From Flavobacteriaceae bacterium (lineage in GTDB: Bacteria > Bacteroidota > Bacteroidia > Flavobacteriales > Flavobacteriaceae): a DNA stretch of 9,978 nucleotides. Below, in pieces: positions 1-7,268 of the stretch. The position numbers were made by a program, and so were the translations under genes. The stretch's first letter is position 1, and each line of letters begins with the position of its first letter. Location: positions 1-9,978 of the forward strand of contig JAGLDM010000361.1 of NCBI GenBank assembly GCA_023145595.1, in the 5' to 3' direction. A model generated the notes under the pieces. That model saw nothing but the letters and a program-made list of their open reading frames with translations, was not told where the DNA came from and ran no database searches.

Positions 1-169
1 CAAAAACTGATAATTATCATGTTTTGAAAAGAGTAATCATCATACCTTCGCAGGCAGTTGAGATGTGAGGCTTTTTATTGTTGAATCAGCAATAAAACAC
101 ACAGACTATTAATGAACGCTCGATATTAATCGGGATTATTATTGAAAAACAAATTAACTATATATTAAG
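1..169. other. upstream non-coding stretch with a small hairpin
   Basis: No gene is supported here. The stretch precedes the 602-residue gene. An imperfect hairpin lies at 73-97: arms TTTTATTGTTG and CAGCAATAAAA, loop AAT, with one G-U pair. It is not followed by a T-run, so it does not look like an intrinsic terminator on the + strand. A 12-bp palindrome TGATAATTATCA is at 8-19. No clear TAnnTTTG -7 element was found ahead of the gene, so its promoter is unassigned. Confidence 0.4.
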
Positions 170-1978
170 ATGAAAAAACCACATCCTTTCCACATACCAG
201 TAATGGGTATTGGATTTACGGTTGACACGCCTTTAAAGGTGGCGCCGTATGGAATTGACTCAGTTATTTTTATAAGCGATGATATTCTTTTAGAAAAATT
301 AAGAAAGATGTATAGCGATAAATTTGAAATCCCTTATCAGGAAATCACTGATAAAATTGAAGATTTTAGAGCGAAAAGAATTACATCATATTTAAATTTG
401 ATAAAAAACTTAGCAGAAAGAAAATTTGATGAAGTTATCACCACAACAAGTGAAGTTAAAAAATACTTCAGATTATTGTCAGATAGCAATTCGTTGAAAC
501 AAGAGTTTAAAGAGTTGAGCGATAAAATTTCAGACGTTTCTGAAATTAAAAATTGGCTAAAGGAAAACATGTCTTTGGGTGATATTAATGTAAATATCAT
601 GACAAAATTAGATAAGCCTAATTTTAAGAAAAGCGTGCAATTATCGCAAGAACATAATGATGCACATGCGGCATTAAGAGGTTATGCAAATAGCGATTTA
701 ACCTCTTCTATGGTTTTTTCTGCAGGAATGAATCCAAGATTATTTAGTTATATAGATCAATTTGCTGATTTCTTCCCGAATGAAAAAGGGGAGATTAAAA
801 AGAAAATTATTCTAAAAGTAAGTGATTATCGTTCTGCCTTAATTCAAGGGAAATTTTTGGCGAAAAAAGGAATATGGGTGTCAGAATACAGAATAGAATC
901 TGGATTAAATTGTGGAGGTCATGCCTTTGCAACAGATGGATTTTTAATAGGTCCAATTTTAGAGGAATTTAAAAACAATAAAGAAGAATTAATAACTTCG
1001 GTTACTGAAATATTAAATTCCGCTTTAGAAAGTAAAGGTAAAAATGTACCATCAGAGCCTTTAGATCTAAAGGTTACGGCTCAAGGAGGTGTGGGAACTG
1101 CAGAAGAGCAAAGCTTTTTATTAGACCATTATAAGGTTGATTCTGTTGGATGGGGTTCACCATTTTTATTGGTTCCTGAAGTAACAAATGTAGACCCTAA
1201 AACTTTAGAGTTATTGCTTGCAGCAAAAGAAGATGATTTGTACTTGAGTAACGTATCACCAATTGGAATACCATTTAATAATCTTAGAAACAGTTCTGAT
1301 GGTGTGCAAAGAAAAGAAAGAATTGATAAAGGCATAACAGGGAGTCCTTGTCCAAAAAAATTCTTGGCCTTAGTGCCAGCAGCAAACGGAAAAACTATTT
1401 GTCCTGCTTCTCGAAAATATCAAAATGCAAAAATCAAGGATTTAGAGTTAGAGAAGTCTGAGATGAGCGAGGAAGCATTTCAAAAAGAATTCGATAACAT
1501 TACTGATAAATCATGTCTTTGCGTTGGATTAGGGAATCCTGTAATGATAGTCAATGATATGGATAGAAAAATAGAAGGCAATGCCGTTGCTGTCTGTCCA
1601 GGTCCGAATTTGGCGTACTACTCTAAGGTAAAAACATTGGAGGAAATGGCTGGTCATATTTATGGAAGAGGCAGTGTGATAGAAAGAACAGATAGACCAA
1701 GTATGTTTATCAAGGAACTTGGATTGTACCTAAGTTATCTTAAAACTAAAGTTGAAGAGACTACAGGAGAATTGAATAGAAAGCAGGTGAAATATTTCAC
1801 GACGTTTACGAATAACATGAAAGAGGGGATTTCTTATTATGTTAATTTGTTTAATGAAATGAAAGGTTTGTCTGTTTCGGCTAAAAATTCTTTGATAGAA
1901 GAATTAGATGAAGGCAGAGAGCAGTTGTGCCTTTTGATTTTTGAAATTGAAAAATTAAAATTACCGAAGTCAAACTAA
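170..1978 (+). CDS. conserved-looking protein of unknown function, possible TIM-barrel flavoprotein-like fold
   Basis: The 602-residue product has no signal peptide or membrane segment, so it is probably cytoplasmic. I do not recognise a named family with certainty. Residues 9-38 (IPVMGIGFTVDTPLKVAPYG onward) read like a first TIM-barrel strand. Residues 301-337 contain AQGGVGTAEEQ followed by DSVGWGSPFLLVPE. This resembles the phosphate-binding strand 7/8 region of FMN-dependent TIM barrels such as nitronate monooxygenase or IMP dehydrogenase relatives; that comparison is inference. Cysteines are concentrated in short motifs: GLNCGGH (248), SPCP (394), ICPAS (411), CLC (449, 451) and VCPGPN (476). 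They could bind a metal or an Fe-S cluster. The C-terminal 90 residues look helical. The ATG at 170 follows an A/T-rich leader without a clear Shine-Dalgarno sequence. The gene stands alone and converges on the Rrf2 gene. Confidence 0.9.
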   Translation: MKKPHPFHIPVMGIGFTVDTPLKVAPYGIDSVIFISDDILLEKLRKMYSDKFEIPYQEITDKIEDFRAKRITSYLNLIKNLAERKFDEVITTTSEVKKYFRLLSDSNSLKQEFKELSDKISDVSEIKNWLKENMSLGDINVNIMTKLDKPNFKKSVQLSQEHNDAHAALRGYANSDLTSSMVFSAGMNPRLFSYIDQFADFFPNEKGEIKKKIILKVSDYRSALIQGKFLAKKGIWVSEYRIESGLNCGGHAFATDGFLIGPILEEFKNNKEELITSVTEILNSALESKGKNVPSEPLDLKVTAQGGVGTAEEQSFLLDHYKVDSVGWGSPFLLVPEVTNVDPKTLELLLAAKEDDLYLSNVSPIGIPFNNLRNSSDGVQRKERIDKGITGSPCPKKFLALVPAANGKTICPASRKYQNAKIKDLELEKSEMSEEAFQKEFDNITDKSCLCVGLGNPVMIVNDMDRKIEGNAVAVCPGPNLAYYSKVKTLEEMAGHIYGRGSVIERTDRPSMFIKELGLYLSYLKTKVEETTGELNRKQVKYFTTFTNNMKEGISYYVNLFNEMKGLSVSAKNSLIEELDEGREQLCLLIFEIEKLKLPKSN

Positions 1979-2001
1979 ATTATAAGACTTCTATTTTTTT
2001 T
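1966..2001 (+). terminator. candidate intrinsic terminator of the 602-residue gene
   Basis: A 6-bp stem, GAAGTC (1966-1971) with GACTTC (1986-1991), encloses a 14-nt loop. It is followed by TA and an eight-T run at 1994-2001. The left arm overlaps the last codons of the gene. The stem is short, so this is a modest candidate. Confidence 0.4.
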
Positions 2002-2028
2002 AAAGAAATTACTTGTCTAGTATTTTTA

Positions 2029-2427
2029 TTACTTCGTTGTATTGAGCAATTGTTTTATCTCTAAAGGTATTATAATTGATTCTTTAAACGGAGCGACAAT
2101 AGAATGAACTGGACAAGTATTTTCATTATCACCTTTTTACAGACCTAAAAAACAATCATCAAATTCATAGGTGCTGCCAATACTTTTTATGATATCACAG
2201 ACAGAGAGTTCTTTGTTTTTACCATTCAAATAAAAGCCTCCGTTTAGTCCTTTTGTTGACGATACAATTTTATTTTTTGTCAATTGCTGAAGCAATTTCA
2301 CCAAAAAAGGTTGTGGTGTTTCCAAATCCTTAGCAATTTTTTTTACTCCAAATTTGATAGATTCATCTGAGTTTATAGCTAAATAGAAAACAGCTCGAAT
2401 GGCGTATTTACAGGCGTTAGATAACAT
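2029..2427 (-). pseudogene. Rrf2-family Fe-S transcriptional regulator interrupted by in-frame stop
   Basis: From the ATG at 2425-2427 the frame runs 96 codons to a TAA at 2137-2139. The product has the Rrf2 winged helix: MLSNACKYAIRAVFYLA start, recognition-helix region QPFLVKLLQQL around 39-49, and wing TKGLNGGFYL around 58-67. Rrf2 proteins such as IscR and NsrR are usually 130-165 residues and bind a [2Fe-2S] cluster through three cysteines after the wing. Here Cys92 (DDCFLGL) is directly followed by the stop. Reading through in the same frame adds 35 codons, KGDNENTCPVHSIVAPFKES and onward, ending at TAA 2029-2031, for a family-typical 132 codons. The CPVH-IVAPFKE block is typical of Bacteroidetes members. 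The middle cysteine expected near codon 99 is Gly. The gene is divergent from nadA. Either a truncated DNA-binding protein is made, or the gene is decaying, or the base is a sequencing error. Confidence 0.8.
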
Positions 2428-2558
2428 GGTTTGTTATGTTTAGATGTTAAATTATAGTAAAAAGATATATTTACCCTTAATTAAGCCCTTTGAGAACGAA
2501 AGTTATCCTTGAATTGTAGATAAATCAAATCATTTTTCTAATCTTAGAATATATTCAG

Positions 2559-2566
2559 TAAATTTG
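2559..2566 (+). promoter_or_regulatory. candidate -7 element of the nadAB promoter
   Basis: TAAATTTG matches the Bacteroidetes -7 consensus TAnnTTTG and lies 22 bp before the nadA ATG. No good TTG -33 element is visible at the usual 17-23 bp spacing, only a T-run at 2533-2537. The 161-bp interval is shared with the divergent Rrf2 gene and is where an operator would be expected, but I found no convincing one. Confidence 0.4.
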
Positions 2567-2588
2567 CTCAGAATATTATCTAATAGGA

Positions 2589-3518
2589 ATGAAGGGTTTA
2601 AAAGAAAAAATAGCACAACTTAAAAAGGAGAAAAATGCAGTTATTTTAGCTCATTATTATCAGCGTCCAGAAATTCAAGAAATTGCAGATTATGTTGGAG
2701 ATAGTTTAGGCTTATCTCAACAAGCGGCAGAAACAGATGCAGATATGATTGTTTTTGCTGGAGTGCATTTTATGGCAGAAACAGCGAAGATTTTAAGTCC
2801 GACTAAAACAGTTGTTTTACCCGATTTAGAAGCGGGTTGTTCACTAGCAGATTCTTGTCCGCCAGAGACTTTTAAAGTATTTAAAGAAGCACATCCTGAT
2901 CATCTTGTAATTACTTATGTGAATTGCAGCGCAGAAATTAAAGCGTTAACAGACATTATTTGTACCTCATCAAATGCCTTAAAAATTGTAAATTCAATTC
3001 CAAAAGAGACTCCGATTATATTTGCTCCAGATAAAAATTTGGGAAGATATATTATAAAAGAAACGGGAAGGGACATGCTATTATGGGACGGTAGTTGTAT
3101 TGTTCATGAGGCGTTTTCTATTGATAAATTATTAGAATTGCATAAAGGACACCCAGATGCGGTAATCATAGCGCATCCTGAATCTGAAGAGCATATTTTG
3201 AAAACAGCAACTTATGTTGGATCTACTGTAGGGATGATTAATTATGTAAAGGAGCATCCAACAAAAAAATTCATTGTAGCAACCGAAGTAGGGATATTAC
3301 ATGAAATGGCTAAGGCGGTTCCAAATGCAATATTAATTCCAGCACCTGCAGAAGAAGATAACACCTGTGCGTGTAGCGAATGTGCTTATATGAAGGTGAA
3401 TACACTTCAAAAATTATATGATTGTATGCTGAATGAGAGCCCGAAAATAGAAATTCCTGCCGAAATTCAAGAAAAAGCTTTACTCCCAATTCAACGGATG
3501 TTGGATTTATCAAAATAA
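2589..3518 (+). CDS. nadA: quinolinate synthase A
   Basis: NadA condenses iminoaspartate with dihydroxyacetone phosphate to quinolinate, the second step of de novo NAD synthesis from aspartate. It uses a [4Fe-4S] cluster in the cytoplasm. The 309-residue product shows family motifs throughout: [20 protein letters not shown] (residues 21-40), [14 protein letters not shown] (56-69), [12 protein letters not shown] (80-91), [10 protein letters not shown] (110-119), [10 protein letters not shown] (167-176), HPE (196-198) and [14 protein letters not shown] (260-273). Expected cluster ligands are Cys84, Cys170 and one Cys of the CxCxxC at 260-265. The length fits the short NadA form. The ATG at 2589 is preceded by TAATAGGA, a weak ribosome site. 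Its stop lies 1 bp before nadB, so the two genes form an operon. The divergent Rrf2 gene could regulate it; that is inference from position. Confidence 0.97.
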   Translation: MKGLKEKIAQLKKEKNAVILAHYYQRPEIQEIADYVGDSLGLSQQAAETDADMIVFAGVHFMAETAKILSPTKTVVLPDLEAGCSLADSCPPETFKVFKEAHPDHLVITYVNCSAEIKALTDIICTSSNALKIVNSIPKETPIIFAPDKNLGRYIIKETGRDMLLWDGSCIVHEAFSIDKLLELHKGHPDAVIIAHPESEEHILKTATYVGSTVGMINYVKEHPTKKFIVATEVGILHEMAKAVPNAILIPAPAEEDNTCACSECAYMKVNTLQKLYDCMLNESPKIEIPAEIQEKALLPIQRMLDLSK

Positions 3519-3519
3519 A

Positions 3520-5085
3520 ATGATTTCAACAGATTTTTTAGTGATTGGCTCTGGTGTTGCAGGGTTGACCTATGCAGTGAAAATTGCAGAAAAGTTTCCA
3601 AATAAAAAAATTATCATCGTTACTAAAAGCAGTGAAGATGAATCAAATACCAAATACGCTCAGGGAGGAGTGGCGGTTGTTTTAGATGCTAAAAAAGATT
3701 CCTTCAAGAAACACATTCAAGACACTTTAATAGCAGGAGACGGTTTATGTAATAAATCTGTTGTAGAGACGGTTGTCATAAAAGGACCAAATCGATTGGA
3801 AGAATTAATGCAATGGGGAGCGAATTTTGATAGTGACCCGAAAGGGAATTTAGATTTAGGAAAAGAAGGAGGTCATTCAGAGTATAGAGTGGTTCATCAC
3901 AAGGATATTACCGGGTTTGAAGTTGAAAGAGCGCTATTGAAAAGGGCACACCAACTTTCGAATATAAGTTTACTTCCTCATCATTTTGCAATTGATTTAA
4001 TTACAGAGCATCATTTAAAAGGAGCAACTCCGGAATCTTTAAGTTGTTATGGCGCTTATGTTTTAGACCAAAAAACAGACAAAATTATTACCATAAAAGC
4101 GGCAAGTACAGTGCTTGCCACTGGAGGAGTTGGTCGTGTTTATGGGCACACAACCAATCCCTTAATTGCAACAGGAGACGGAATTGCGATGGCATACAGA
4201 GCAAAGGCTCAAATAAAAGACATGGAATTTGTACAGTTTCATCCTACCGCTATGTACAGTACAGAAGAAGGTCCATCCTTTTTAATTTCTGAAGCCGTTA
4301 GAGGTTTTGGAGCATATTTACGAAATAAAAAGGGCGAACGATTTATGTTGGCTGTTGACGAAAGAGCAGAATTAGCATCAAGAGATATTGTTTCTCAAAG
4401 CATAGATTATCAATTAAAAAAATCTGGAGATACGCATGTCTTTTTAGATTGCACTCATTTAGATTTGGATGCTTTTATAAATCATTTTCCGAATATTTAT
4501 AAAAAGTGTATGAGTTTGCATATAGATATATCAAAAGATTGGATTCCGGTAGTTCCAGCCTCTCATTATTTGTGTGGAGGTATTGTGGTTGATATGGATG
4601 GTAAAACAACCATCGGTAATTTATTTGCTTGTGGGGAATGCTCAAGAACTGGATTGCATGGAGCAAATAGATTGGCGTCAAATTCGTTATTAGAAGCGTT
4701 GGTATACGCGCATAACATTTTTAAATATCAGTGTGAGCATTTACCAGAAAACAGTGAAATAGAGATTCCGGATTGGAATGATGAAGGAACCACAGTTCCA
4801 AAAGAACACGTGTTAATTCAGCATAATTTAAAGCAATTGCAAGCGTTGATGCAAAATTACGTGGGTATTGTTAGAAACAATAACCGCCTGTGTAGAGCCA
4901 ACAAACATTTGGGTCTTGTTTTTGATGAGGTTGAAGAACTCTATATAGATTCAAAAGTGAATACGTCACTTTGCGAGTTGAGAAACATGGTGAATATTGC
5001 CCATTTAATTATTGCCCAATCAATTGGTAGAAAGCAAAACAAAGGAGGGTTTTTCAATATAGATAATATAGAGGTTAAGGCTTAA
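3520..5085 (+). CDS. nadB: L-aspartate oxidase
   Basis: NadB is an FAD enzyme that oxidises L-aspartate to iminoaspartate, the substrate of NadA. Oxygen or fumarate serves as electron acceptor. The 521-residue product (E. coli NadB is 540) has the N-terminal dinucleotide-binding motif GSGVAGL (residues 10-16) and the TKYAQGGVA segment (44-52). It also has GHSEYRVVHHKDITG (118-132), TGGVGRVYGHTTNP (201-214), MEFVQFHPTAMY (235-246), ASRDIV (286-291), PASHYLCGG (346-354) and RTGLHGANRLASNSLLEAL (376-394). Residues expected to act in catalysis are present: Glu121, His241, Arg288 and His349. The C-terminal helical domain is complete. Translation is probably coupled to nadA, whose stop is 1 bp upstream. 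The gene ends 7 bp before the convergent membrane-protein gene, with no clear terminator between them. No nadC is in the window. Confidence 0.97.
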   Translation: MISTDFLVIGSGVAGLTYAVKIAEKFPNKKIIIVTKSSEDESNTKYAQGGVAVVLDAKKDSFKKHIQDTLIAGDGLCNKSVVETVVIKGPNRLEELMQWGANFDSDPKGNLDLGKEGGHSEYRVVHHKDITGFEVERALLKRAHQLSNISLLPHHFAIDLITEHHLKGATPESLSCYGAYVLDQKTDKIITIKAASTVLATGGVGRVYGHTTNPLIATGDGIAMAYRAKAQIKDMEFVQFHPTAMYSTEEGPSFLISEAVRGFGAYLRNKKGERFMLAVDERAELASRDIVSQSIDYQLKKSGDTHVFLDCTHLDLDAFINHFPNIYKKCMSLHIDISKDWIPVVPASHYLCGGIVVDMDGKTTIGNLFACGECSRTGLHGANRLASNSLLEALVYAHNIFKYQCEHLPENSEIEIPDWNDEGTTVPKEHVLIQHNLKQLQALMQNYVGIVRNNNRLCRANKHLGLVFDEVEELYIDSKVNTSLCELRNMVNIAHLIIAQSIGRKQNKGGFFNIDNIEVKA

Positions 5086-5092
5086 TCTCAAA

Positions 5093-6298
5093 TTAAATTT
5101 TCTTTTTGAATTGCGCTAGCATTAACAAGACTATCGAAATAAAAAGAATGGCACTTGCAAGTGTTAAAGAAAGATAGTATGCTTCAAAAATTTCTTGAGA
5201 AAAGAAACTAACAATCCCCTTATAAAAAATTAATATTTCGGTTAAAACAAACCCGATAAGGTAGAGTTGAACTGTTCTTTTTGAAAAAAACAACAGTTTG
5301 AAATGGTGTAAAAACCCGAAAATAAAAACGCTTATCACACCTAAAAACGTCCAATGTAAATAGCCAATTGCAAAGTCAATATGGCTCGCAATCGCTCTTG
5401 AGAAATAAGAAGTAGAGCCTAATAATTGCATGGTCATTTTTAAAAAGAAAAAGACACTGCCTGTTTTTAAAATGCCAAATGTTAATGGTGATAAATTCTC
5501 TTTTATTTGTGTGTAAAAAGGACGAAGAATTTTGAATAAATAGCCAAAAGCGAAGAGTTGGAGGGTGGATCCAAAACCTCCCAAGAAATTAAATATTATT
5601 GACGGACTTGTCCATAGAAAAGAAATGGATACAGTTAAGATTACACTTGATATTAGCATCCAATAAAAGCTGTCAAATTGCTTTTTTGAAATAGAGATGT
5701 TTTGTTTTTCTAAAAAATAAAAGAACACTCCCAAAAGTGTAACAATACACCAACCATTGTATTGAAAATGTAGGTAAAAGTAGATTGCATTTTTGTACCA
5801 TATAGAGGTGTTTCCTAAGGTATTCATTATAATCCCCAAAGCCCAAGGACCAAGAGTAGATATTACCATAAACCACAATCCCGCCCTAATTAGTTTATAA
5901 GAATTTGTTTTCTTTTGCGCTATAGAGGTGTGCTTAATAAAGAACCAAAAAAACCAATAAGAGGCAAGTAAAAATAACGTTGAGAAGATAATGGAATATA
6001 AGGCGTAACCAATTATAGGAAAAGAAATGAGCATTCCGATAATTGTAATTTGGGTAAACCAAAAGAGCGTATTGTATTTTTTATGAGCCTGTTGATTCTT
6101 AATATAGAAGAAATAAATTAGAGTTGTTAAAGTTGTATAAATCCAGCCCAATAAGGCCACATGTGAATGAGCATGCACAAGATGTTTATAATTTAGAGAG
6201 ATGTTAGTTATGTAAAAAACTCGTAACAGTACTCCCAAAAACGCAATGATTGAAAAATAACCAAGCGCAATATTTATATGGATTTTAATTTTAGACAA
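5093..6298 (-). CDS. 12-helix membrane protein resembling heme-copper oxidase subunit I
   Basis: The 401-residue protein is very hydrophobic, with about twelve predicted membrane helices: roughly 10-30, 43-66, 77-98, 99-122, 139-160, 172-196, 210-230, 234-256, 275-293, 307-330, 343-360 and 373-395. Helix 2 begins with HLVHAHSHVALLGW (39-52), like the low-spin heme ligand helix of oxidase-type proteins. Helix 6 has YLHFQYNGW (175-183). Helix 10 has HIDFAIGYLHWTFLG (306-320), with HH at 331-332 just after it. The helix count and His placement suggest a distant relative of heme-copper oxidase subunit I or of NnrS-type NO-response proteins. The His-His pair of helix 7 and a clear HxH in helix 10 are missing, so classical oxidase activity is doubtful. 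The only reasonable start is TTG at 6296-6298: a stop lies four codons upstream and the next Met is far inside. The gene is convergent with nadB. Confidence 0.85.
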   Translation of the reverse strand: MSKIKIHINIALGYFSIIAFLGVLLRVFYITNISLNYKHLVHAHSHVALLGWIYTTLTTLIYFFYIKNQQAHKKYNTLFWFTQITIIGMLISFPIIGYALYSIIFSTLFLLASYWFFWFFIKHTSIAQKKTNSYKLIRAGLWFMVISTLGPWALGIIMNTLGNTSIWYKNAIYFYLHFQYNGWCIVTLLGVFFYFLEKQNISISKKQFDSFYWMLISSVILTVSISFLWTSPSIIFNFLGGFGSTLQLFAFGYLFKILRPFYTQIKENLSPLTFGILKTGSVFFFLKMTMQLLGSTSYFSRAIASHIDFAIGYLHWTFLGVISVFIFGFLHHFKLLFFSKRTVQLYLIGFVLTEILIFYKGIVSFFSQEIFEAYYLSLTLASAILFISIVLLMLAQFKKKI

Positions 6299-6541
6299 GG
6301 GTTGTTTTTAAATAAAAAAGTGATTAATAGAACTAATAAATTGAATTGAGATAAGGCGGGTTATGGCCGTCATAATGGATGCTAAATTTCAAGAAAACAA
6401 CCATTAAGATTGATGTGTTTTTCATGTTTGATAATTATAAAATTTTAGTTAAAAGTCAAAATAATAATAATTTCAAAAGTATAATTAATTTTGAGGAAAA
6501 TCAATAAAAATCCAAGAGAGTTGAGCGAGTTTTGGGTCCAA
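6299..6541. other. AT-rich non-coding stretch upstream of the oxidase-like gene
   Basis: No gene is supported. A small dyad, TTATG-N5-CATAA at 6361-6375, lies about 63-77 bp upstream of the TTG start of the minus-strand membrane-protein gene and could be an operator; this is weak. TAATTTTG at 6486-6493 on the + strand fits the TAnnTTTG -7 consensus and could serve the small frame at 6542. No matching -33 element was found. Confidence 0.3.
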
Positions 6542-6631
6542 ATGGAATTAATATTATCAGAAATAGTTGGTGTTGTTTTATGGGCAATTGCGGTAAAACT
6601 GTTTGTAACGGATATAAAAAAGGTGTTTTAA
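6542..6631 (+). CDS. possible 29-residue hydrophobic peptide
   Basis: ATG at 6542 opens a 29-codon frame that begins MELILSEIVGVVLWAIAVKL and ends TAA at 6629-6631. It is one possible membrane helix (about residues 4-23) with a short basic tail, DIKK. A TAnnTTTG-like element lies about 50 bp upstream and the hairpin at 6638-6664 starts 7 bp downstream, so a short transcription unit is conceivable. There is no clear Shine-Dalgarno sequence and I recognise no homologue. A frame this short can occur by chance. Confidence 0.3.
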   Translation: MELILSEIVGVVLWAIAVKLFVTDIKKVF

Positions 6632-6633
6632 AC

Positions 6634-6664
6634 AAAAAAAGTGCAGAACTTAGTTCTGCACTTT
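6634..6664 (-). terminator. strong intrinsic terminator of the lipoprotein gene
   Basis: A perfect 12-bp stem joins AAAGTGCAGAAC (6638-6649) to GTTCTGCACTTT (6653-6664) with loop TTA. Read on the minus strand, the stem is followed by seven T (the A-run at 6634-6640). It lies 20 bp downstream of the lipoprotein stop. On the + strand the trailing T-run is only three bases, so it is a weaker terminator for the small frame that ends at 6631. Confidence 0.85.
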
Positions 6665-6683
6665 AATGTTTTAATTCTGAGTG

Positions 6684-7214
6684 TTATTTTACTAATACCA
6701 TACTACATTTCTTCAATTCATCAACATCTTCATCAGAAGAAGTAAAGATTAAGGACATGGAATCTTCGCCTTCTTTTTCTATAAGAACCGATATCGTATT
6801 GTTGATTTCTGTAAAAGTCATTGTCTCAAAATCCTCTGGATCTCCTGCATCCCAAGTTACTTTTACAACTAATTTATTTTCAGAACTTTTAATAACTTCT
6901 ATATTAGCCCCCTCAAAAGTTTCATACTCATAGCAGACCATAGGCTTTATCATATCGGTGTCTTTACCTGCAACTTCTTTTAGCGGACGATATGGATAAT
7001 ATTCTTTATATTCCCACGATTCAGCCAATATAGAAATGTCGCTGTTAAATCTAACAAACATTCCTGCATCCGTGTTTTCCCATGTTGTTCCTGCATACTT
7101 TTCTAAAAATGACTTTGTGTTATCATCATCGTCGTTACAGCTGTTGAATGAAATAGCCATCACTAAAAGAAGAGATAAATAAAAAAGCGGTTGTTTTAAA
7201 ATTGTTTTTTTCAT
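6684..7214 (-). CDS. surface-type lipoprotein, possibly lipocalin-like
   Basis: The 176-residue product begins with a lipoprotein signal: basic MKKTILKQ, hydrophobic FYLSLLLVMAISF, then NSC with the predicted lipidated Cys26. The residues NDDDDN follow directly. An acidic stretch next to the lipid cysteine acts as a surface-export signal in Bacteroidetes lipoproteins, so an outer-leaflet location is likely. The mature part opens with FLEKYAGTTWENTDAGMFVR, contains a Cys near 94 (MVCYEYETF), and ends in short beta-like segments with SSDEDVDELKKC. The W-containing opening and strand pattern resemble small lipocalin-like lipoproteins; this is a guess and no ligand can be inferred. The gene has its own promoter and terminator. 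Fragments of a paralogue lie about 155 bp upstream. Confidence 0.85.
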   Translation of the reverse strand: MKKTILKQPLFYLSLLLVMAISFNSCNDDDDNTKSFLEKYAGTTWENTDAGMFVRFNSDISILAESWEYKEYYPYRPLKEVAGKDTDMIKPMVCYEYETFEGANIEVIKSSENKLVVKVTWDAGDPEDFETMTFTEINNTISVLIEKEGEDSMSLIFTSSDEDVDELKKCSMVLVK

Positions 7215-7237
7215 AATTATTATTTATAAGTGAATAT

Positions 7238-7268
7238 CAAAAATACAGATATATACGCTATAAAACAA
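7238..7268 (-). promoter_or_regulatory. promoter of the lipoprotein gene
   Basis: Read on the minus strand, TTG (7266-7268) and TATTTTTG (7238-7245) are 20 bp apart. This fits the Bacteroidetes sigma factor pattern TTG-N17-23-TAnnTTTG. Transcription would start near 7230, about 16 nt before the ATG at 7214. The -33 element falls inside the left arm of the inverted repeat at 7261-7340. Confidence 0.65.

Noticed and set aside
8..19. Palindrome TGATAATTATCA resembling an FNR/CRP-type half-site pair (TGAT-N4-ATCA)
   Set aside because: A 12-bp palindrome is expected several times by chance in 10 kb of AT-rich DNA, and it lies about 150 bp from the gene with no supporting promoter.
337..600. Hydrophobic-looking antisense frame within the 602-residue gene
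   Set aside because: Its Leu/Ile/Ser-rich sequence is what the complement of Lys/Glu-rich coding DNA gives.
2011..2118. ACTTGTC and GACAAGT inverted pair flanking the end of the Rrf2 frame
   Set aside because: The arms are only 7-8 bp and nearly 100 bp apart, which is expected by chance.
4044..4292. Open frame of 82 codons on the + strand inside nadB
   Set aside because: It is an alternative frame of a well-supported gene, with unnatural composition and no start signals.
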